A stretch of DNA of 10,920 bases from an uncultured Clostridia bacterium. GTDB lineage: Bacteria; Bacillota; Clostridia; TANB77; UBA1234. Positions 6,497 to 10,920 of the stretch are shown in pieces. Positions within the stretch are counted from its first letter, which is position 1, and each line of letters starts with the position of its first letter. The stretch is from assembly GCA_947624765.1 (NCBI GenBank), contig CANQLS010000035.1, forward strand, positions 1 to 10,920, in the 5' to 3' direction. Both the position numbers and the translations under genes were made by a program. Below the pieces are notes generated by a model. That model worked only from the letters and a program-made list of their open reading frames with translations. It was not told where the DNA came from and made no database searches.

Positions 6497-6503
6497 CCTC
6501 CTT
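6497..6503 (-). promoter_or_regulatory. Consensus RBS fixing the TTG start of spoIIID
   Basis: AAGGAGG stands 7 nt before the TTG at 6489. A near-perfect anti-Shine-Dalgarno match at ideal distance compensates for the weak start codon and settles the N-terminus. Confidence 0.9.
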
Positions 6504-6520
6504 AAATACGCTGTTGATAC

Positions 6521-6549
6521 ATTGTATTCAAAGAGGGCTTGTGTTATGA
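6521..6549 (-). promoter_or_regulatory. Candidate sigma-E promoter of spoIIID
   Basis: On the minus strand TCATAAC (6549-6543) matches five of seven positions of the sigma-E -35 (KMATATT). After 14 bp, AATACAAT (6528-6521) matches seven of eight positions of the -10 CATACAAT. Transcription would begin near 6514, giving a leader of about 25 nt that holds the RBS. TAACACAAGC (6546-6537) within it is one base from the SpoIIID binding consensus WWRRACARNY, which would allow autoregulation as known in Bacillus subtilis. That last point is inference. Confidence 0.6.
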
Positions 6550-6573
6550 AAATTTATTTATCTATTACTAATA

Positions 6574-7455
6574 TCAAATTAAAAATTCTTTTACAATTAA
6601 AGGAATATAGTCTTCATTTTCATTTCGCACCACAGTATCTGATAAATATGCAGAAAAACTTAATGGAAAAGATTCTTCTTTACTTTTAGCTTCATATCTA
6701 AATGGATTTTTCGTAATACCTTCTTTTACCTCATATTTAAGATTATCCGGTATTTGTTTCATAAAATTTTCAATAAGTGAAATATCAAAATCAAAAGAAG
6801 CTAATAGCTCTTCATCACCTCTTTTTATTACTGCCATAAATGTATATAAGTTATCTTCTACCCTTGCTACATATGTAATATAACAATTATAGAAAAATTG
6901 CAATGAACCTTCACCTTCATACATTCCATTTTTCAAGCACCATATTCCATAGTCAGGTTTATAATTGAATATATGAGGATTTGTAAATGCAGCAGGGCTT
7001 AATAACTCATATGTATTTTCCCAATCTGACTTTGTAGCATTTGCTAATTGAAACGACAATAATGGTTCATTCTTTTTTACATCAAAAATATTTAATTCTC
7101 TGCCATTACATAGTACATATATATTTACTTGCACTTCTCTATTCATTGCATAACTATACGCTTGATCAACATTTTCACCCTCTCTTATATTTTGCGATGG
7201 TGATTTTGCTTCAACAATAAACGCATTTTTATTATTTACTTGAACAAGATAATCTGGAATTATTATTCTTTCTTTTTTAGTTCCAAATTTAGTATATTGA
7301 TTTTTCAATCTTGGTTCTCTTATAATACGATTAGATTCATCAAAAGTTGAATATCCTAACATATTCAATAATGGAGCAATAATATCTTCTCTTACATCAT
7401 GTTCATTATAATTTTTAGGCAAATTATTAAAATCTACTTTATCAAATATTCCCAT
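6574..7455 (-). CDS. Orphan HsdR_N-type PD-(D/E)XK nuclease-like protein
   Basis: A 293-residue protein whose first half resembles the N-terminal nuclease domain of type I restriction HsdR subunits (HSDR_N). It has an N-terminal helix with NEHDVREDIIAPLLNMLGY (about 17-35), then PDYLV with Asp68, VEAK with Glu82 and Lys84, and a downstream Gln98 in DQAYSYA. These are the expected PD-(D/E)XK residues, so the metal site looks intact. VLCNGRELNIFDV follows, as usual in this family. The C-terminal 150 residues or so I do not recognise. No helicase, methylase or specificity gene adjoins it, so it is not a complete type I system. It starts 27 bp after glmM with GGAGG 7 nt before the ATG, and ends 84 bp before spoIIID, so it looks like a passenger on the glm operon. 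Actual substrate and role unknown. Confidence 0.8.
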   Translation of the reverse strand: MGIFDKVDFNNLPKNYNEHDVREDIIAPLLNMLGYSTFDESNRIIREPRLKNQYTKFGTKKERIIIPDYLVQVNNKNAFIVEAKSPSQNIREGENVDQAYSYAMNREVQVNIYVLCNGRELNIFDVKKNEPLLSFQLANATKSDWENTYELLSPAAFTNPHIFNYKPDYGIWCLKNGMYEGEGSLQFFYNCYITYVARVEDNLYTFMAVIKRGDEELLASFDFDISLIENFMKQIPDNLKYEVKEGITKNPFRYEAKSKEESFPLSFSAYLSDTVVRNENEDYIPLIVKEFLI

Positions 7456-7482
7456 ATCTTGTCCTCCATCAATATTTAAATT

Positions 7483-8838
7483 CTATATTTTTGTTAATTC
7501 GTCTTTTATAACTTCTACTACACTATTTGCTGTACTATTCATAAGCTCTTCATCAAAGCATTCTACCATAACTCTAATTTTCGGTTCTGTTCCAGAAGGT
7601 CTTACAATAATTCTTCCCACATCCTTTAATTTTTCTTTAGCCTCATCAATTGCATCTTTTACTTTTGTATTTGTATAGAATTGAACTTTTCCCTCTTGAC
7701 TTACATTAACATTTATAGAAAGTTGAGGATATTTATTCATTACTTTTGTTAATTCAGATATTTTCTTTCCGCTTCTTTTCATTAAACTCAAAACTTGAAT
7801 TGCAGTTAATTCACCATCACCAGTTGTTGCATAATCTCTAAATATAATATGTCCTGATTGTTCACCACCAAAATTATATTCCTCCAAAAGCATTTCTTCT
7901 AGCACATAACGATCACCTACTTTTGTTGCGATGAAATGAATATCATTTTGCTCACAGAATTTTACAAATCCTAAGTTAGTTAAAATTGTTCCAATAACTG
8001 TATCTTTCGCAAGTTTTCCTCTTTCTTTCATATCAACTGCACAAATGGCCATTAGCTGATCTCCATCAACCACATTTCCATCTTCATCAACACATAAACA
8101 TCTATCAGCATCTCCATCAAATGCAATTCCAATATCCATTTTATTTTCTACTACATATTTCTTCAAATTATCTAAGCTGGTAGAACCACAGTCTTGATTA
8201 ATATTTAATCCGTCTGGTTCGTGATATAATATTGTTGCTTCGGCACCTAACTGTTCCATTAAAATTGGAGCTGTAACACTTGCCGAACCATTAGCACAGT
8301 CAATAGCTACTTTAATCCCTTTTAAAGTATCTGGTACTGTATTCTTCAAATGTTCAATATAGTATTTAACTGCATTTGTAGCATATGTAACTTTTCCTAC
8401 ATCTGCACCTTCAACTGGCTTAAATTCTTTAGAATGATCAATTACTATACTTTCAATTTCCTCCTCTAATACATCTGGAAGTTTATATCCATCTCCACTG
8501 AACATTTTTATTCCATTATATTCTGCTGAGTTATGTGATGCAGAAATCATCACACCTGCATCAGCTTTATACTTTCCAATTAAATATGCAACTGCAGGTG
8601 TTGGAACAACACCCAAAACAATTACATCAGCACCAACACTACAAAGTCCTGCCGTTAAAGCTGATGAAAGCATTTCTGATGAAATTCTAGTATCCATTCC
8701 AATAACAAATAATGGCCTACGTCTTGCATTCGTTGTTAAAACCATAGCTGCAGCCCTCCCTAACTTCATAGCAAGTTCACAAGTTAAATTAGAGTTAGCA
8801 ATTCCTCTTACTCCATCTGTTCCAAACAATCTTCCCAT
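7483..8838 (-). CDS. glmM: Phosphoglucosamine mutase GlmM
   Basis: GlmM interconverts glucosamine-6-phosphate and glucosamine-1-phosphate on the way to UDP-GlcNAc for peptidoglycan. The 451-residue product is full length, with MGRLFGTDGVRG at the start. The active-site phosphoserine Ser101 is in ISASHN, the metal-binding loop DGDADR is at 241-246, the sugar-binding GGEQSGH is at 324-330 and the phosphate-binding RPSGTEPKIRV starts at 413. This signature set separates it from phosphoglucomutase and phosphomannomutase relatives. The start ATG is preceded by AGGAGG at close spacing, and the gap to the preceding GlmU-like gene is 25 bp. It is the third gene of the glmS unit, and its product would act between GlmS and the acyltransferase. 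Confidence 0.98.
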   Translation of the reverse strand: MGRLFGTDGVRGIANSNLTCELAMKLGRAAAMVLTTNARRRPLFVIGMDTRISSEMLSSALTAGLCSVGADVIVLGVVPTPAVAYLIGKYKADAGVMISASHNSAEYNGIKMFSGDGYKLPDVLEEEIESIVIDHSKEFKPVEGADVGKVTYATNAVKYYIEHLKNTVPDTLKGIKVAIDCANGSASVTAPILMEQLGAEATILYHEPDGLNINQDCGSTSLDNLKKYVVENKMDIGIAFDGDADRCLCVDEDGNVVDGDQLMAICAVDMKERGKLAKDTVIGTILTNLGFVKFCEQNDIHFIATKVGDRYVLEEMLLEEYNFGGEQSGHIIFRDYATTGDGELTAIQVLSLMKRSGKKISELTKVMNKYPQLSINVNVSQEGKVQFYTNTKVKDAIDEAKEKLKDVGRIIVRPSGTEPKIRVMVECFDEELMNSTANSVVEVIKDELTKI

Positions 8839-8863
8839 TTCTTCCTCCTACTCTTCGTTCCTA

Positions 8864-9535
8864 TTATTCAGGAATAATTCTTACAATATTATTTTCCGAT
8901 TTATAAATACTTTGACTCGGTACAACACCACGTACTCTACTTAATGGATAGATAATTGTTTCTTTCCCAATTATACTACCCGGGCATAATACACTATTGC
9001 AACCTATCTCTGCATAATCTCCTAAAAATGCTCCAACCTTTTTTATTCCAGTTTCTATTATTTTATTTTCATATTTTATTTTAACTAATTTTTTATCGCT
9101 TCTTACATTACTTGTAATAGCCCCTGCTCCCATGTGAGACATATAACCTAAAATAGAATCTCCAACATAGTTATAGTGTGGCACTTGCACATTATCAAAT
9201 AATATGACATTTTTTAATTCGGTAGAGTTCCCTACAACACAATTTTTCCCAACTATTCCTCCTCCTCTTATAAATGCACAATGCCTTATCTCCGCACCTT
9301 CTTCTATTATACAAGGTCCACTAATATATGCACTTGGACATACTTTTGCTTTCTTTGAAATCCATACATCTTCTTGTGGATGTTCATACTCGTCAGTTGA
9401 AAGTTTTGCACCAAGTTCAATAACATACTCTTTTATTTTTTCAAGAGCCTCCCACGGATATGTTAATCCCTCTAATAAATCTCTTGCTATTGTGTGTTCT
9501 AAACTATATAAATCTTTTACTGTAATATTTAACAT
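8864..9535 (-). CDS. Left-handed beta-helix acyltransferase resembling the GlmU C-terminal domain
   Basis: A 223-residue protein: a helical N-terminus (about 1-45) followed by hexapeptide-repeat sequence from about 58 to 205 (for example PSAYISGPCIIEEGAEI, GGIVGKNCVVGNST, GSIIGKETIIY), the signature of left-handed beta-helix acyltransferases. It can be lined up with the acetyltransferase half of GlmU. ELKN Lys109 falls where E. coli GlmU has Lys351, PHYNYVGD gives His120 and Tyr123 where GlmU has catalytic His363 and Tyr366, and GAGAITSN gives Asn143 near Asn386. Bacterial GlmU is about 450 residues with an N-terminal uridylyltransferase domain; here that domain is absent. Lying 9 bp after glmS and 25 bp before glmM, it most likely acetylates glucosamine-1-phosphate, but this is inference. 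It might instead be a regulatory or sugar-nucleotide-related relative; such proteins are often loosely named UDP-GlcNAc pyrophosphorylase. Confidence 0.82.
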   Translation of the reverse strand: MLNITVKDLYSLEHTIARDLLEGLTYPWEALEKIKEYVIELGAKLSTDEYEHPQEDVWISKKAKVCPSAYISGPCIIEEGAEIRHCAFIRGGGIVGKNCVVGNSTELKNVILFDNVQVPHYNYVGDSILGYMSHMGAGAITSNVRSDKKLVKIKYENKIIETGIKKVGAFLGDYAEIGCNSVLCPGSIIGKETIIYPLSRVRGVVPSQSIYKSENNIVRIIPE

Positions 9536-9544
9536 ACTTACCTC

Positions 9545-10920
9545 CTATTCTACCGTTACAGACTTTGCTAGATTTCTTGGTTTATCTACATCTAGTCCTT
9601 TTTCCACTGCAACATAATATGCAAAAAATTGTAATGGTATGACAGTAAGTAATGGTGAAAATATCTCATCAATTTCAGGTAAATAGATTACTTCATCTGC
9701 CATATCTAATGGAAAATCTTTTAAAGTTGTTATTACTAATACATTAGCTCCTCTTGCTTTAATTTCTTTAATATTACTAATTGTTTTTTCCTCCAATTGT
9801 TGTGAAGTTGAAACAACAATAGCTGGCGTGCCTTCTTCAATTAATGCAATTGGTCCATGCTTTAATTCACCAAGAGGAAAAGCTTCTGCATGTATATATG
9901 ATATTTCTTTTAATTTTAGTGCTCCCTCTAGTGCAACATTATAATCAATGCCTCTTCCTAAATAAAATATATCCCTTACATTTGAAATGCTTTGTGCATA
10001 TTGATAATAAATTTGACTTTTCTCAATTACTTCTTGTATCTTACTTGGTAACGTTATTAACATATGCATCATATAATTTAATTCACGTTCATCATAAGAA
10101 TGTAAAATTTTTGCCATATATATTGCAATTAAATCTAATAATATTCCTTGTGCAACATAAGCCTTTGTAGAAGCAACTGCAATTTCAATTCCAGCTTTTG
10201 TATAAAGTACATTTTCACTCAAATAATCCATTGTACTATCTTCCACATTTACAAGTGAAATATGTTTAATGCCTTCTTTTTTTACCAATTCTAAACAAGC
10301 AATAGTATCTGCAGTTTCACCCGATTGACTAATAAAAATAGCTAAATCATGTTTATTTAAGATAGGATTACAATAGCGAAACTCTGATGCAACTTCTACA
10401 TTTACAGGTATTCTTGTTAATCTTTCAATTGCTACTTTTGCATTTAAACCAGCATGCATAGCCGTTCCGCATGCCACAATATGTATATGCTCTATCTCTT
10501 TTATTTCTTTTTCTTTAAAATGTAATGGTAAAACAATTTCTCCATCTTTTAAATAAGTTTCCAACGTTTTTTGTACTGCAATAGAATTCTCATTAATCTC
10601 TTTTAACATGAAATGTTCATATCCATCTTTTTCAGCGCTATCATCTGAAATTTCAAGTTGTTTCCATAACGGTTGTTTTTCTTTTAAATTACTATCATAA
10701 AAAGTTATTTTATCATTTTCTAATACTAAAAAATCATCATTCTCTAATGCACTAACTACATTTGTGTACTTTAAAATAGCAGAAAAATTAGAAGCTATGA
10801 AGTTTTCATCTTCACCTTTTCCAATAACTAATGGACTATTTCTTTTTGTTGCGATTAAAGTATTAGGCGATTGAACGTCCATAATAACTAAAGCAAAACT
10901 TCCTCGTAACATATCAGTAG
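9545..10920 (-). CDS. glmS: Glutamine-fructose-6-phosphate aminotransferase GlmS, 5' end outside the window
   Basis: GlmS makes glucosamine-6-phosphate from fructose-6-phosphate and glutamine, the committed step of amino-sugar synthesis. The frame is open to the window edge (residues T-D precede the first visible Met at 10912), so the first 150 or so residues, including the catalytic Cys1 of the glutaminase domain, lie outside. Visible are the end of the glutaminase domain (GSFALVIMD, SPLVIGKGEDENFIASN) and both SIS isomerase domains: HIVACGTAMHAG, VASEFRY, SQSGETADT, GIEIAVASTKA, then LGRGIDYNVALEGALKLKE and SYIHAEAFPLGELKHGPIAL. The C-terminus DKPRNLAKSVTVE is diagnostic of GlmS. It appears intact here. 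The next gene starts 9 bp after its stop with an RBS overlapping the end, so it is the visible head of the glm operon. Any glmS ribozyme would lie beyond the window. Confidence 0.97.
   Translation of the reverse strand, partial: TDMLRGSFALVIMDVQSPNTLIATKRNSPLVIGKGEDENFIASNFSAILKYTNVVSALENDDFLVLENDKITFYDSNLKEKQPLWKQLEISDDSAEKDGYEHFMLKEINENSIAVQKTLETYLKDGEIVLPLHFKEKEIKEIEHIHIVACGTAMHAGLNAKVAIERLTRIPVNVEVASEFRYCNPILNKHDLAIFISQSGETADTIACLELVKKEGIKHISLVNVEDSTMDYLSENVLYTKAGIEIAVASTKAYVAQGILLDLIAIYMAKILHSYDERELNYMMHMLITLPSKIQEVIEKSQIYYQYAQSISNVRDIFYLGRGIDYNVALEGALKLKEISYIHAEAFPLGELKHGPIALIEEGTPAIVVSTSQQLEEKTISNIKEIKARGANVLVITTLKDFPLDMADEVIYLPEIDEIFSPLLTVIPLQFFAYYVAVEKGLDVDKPRNLAKSVTVE

Noticed and set aside
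6574..7455. Remnant of a complete type I restriction-modification system
   Set aside because: The flanking genes are glmM and spoIIID, and there are no hsdM, hsdS or helicase fragments; the gene has its own RBS and stop and looks complete.
9204..9617. Plus-strand open frame of 137 codons
   Set aside because: It lies opposite the GlmU-like and glmS genes, has no RBS and no recognisable motif, and mirrors their codon pattern.
9545..10920. glmS ribozyme
   Set aside because: It would lie upstream of the glmS start, which is outside the window; nothing of it can be seen.

Overview
The window is AT-rich DNA with every recognisable gene on the minus strand, so transcription runs from high to low coordinates. 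A SpoIIID sporulation regulator, AAGGAGG-type ribosome binding sites and a YknX/YknZ-like (MacA/MacB-type) exporter point to an endospore-forming Firmicute, most likely in Clostridia. The species cannot be named from this stretch.

Layout in transcription order. (A) 10920 to 6574 looks like one operon for amino-sugar and cell-wall precursor synthesis: the 3' three quarters of glmS, a single-domain left-handed beta-helix acyltransferase resembling the C-terminal half of GlmU, glmM, and then an orphan HsdR_N-type PD-(D/E)XK nuclease-like protein. Gaps are only 9 to 27 bp. Together GlmS, GlmM and the GlmU-like acetyltransferase would take fructose-6-P to GlcNAc-1-P. No uridylyltransferase domain is present here. 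(B) spoIIID follows (6489 to 6238) with a TTG start, a consensus RBS, a sigma-E-like promoter of its own and a strong intrinsic terminator 5 bp after the stop. (C) 6135 to 4698 holds a monoacylglycerol-lipase-like alpha/beta hydrolase and a divergent LemA-like membrane-anchored protein, one base apart, behind a good sigma-A promoter. (D) 4618 to 1787 holds an exporter pair: a membrane-fusion adaptor whose lipoyl, hairpin and beta-barrel core appears twice in tandem, then a MacB-type permease. The ATPase that normally sits between or beside them is missing. The unit has its own promoter, flanked by a perfect 10-bp inverted repeat, and ends at an intrinsic terminator. (E) 1655 to 1 holds ruvB, queH and the first 22 codons of a RhuM-family gene, tightly packed behind a promoter just after that terminator.

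The most striking single observation is in queH. One extra base at 157/158 shifts the frame exactly at the C-terminal Cys-Gly-Cys motif. The restored frame continues with family-like sequence to a stop at 69-67, which overlaps the rhuM start as TAATG. It is therefore either a recent inactivation, a sequence error or, less likely, a recoding site. The other points worth a second look are the doubled adaptor without a local ATPase, the stand-alone GlmU-like acetyltransferase, the orphan HsdR_N nuclease beside spoIIID, and the nearly leaderless hydrolase transcript. I saw no RNA genes, CRISPR arrays, insertion sequences or gene-free stretch over 300 bp.
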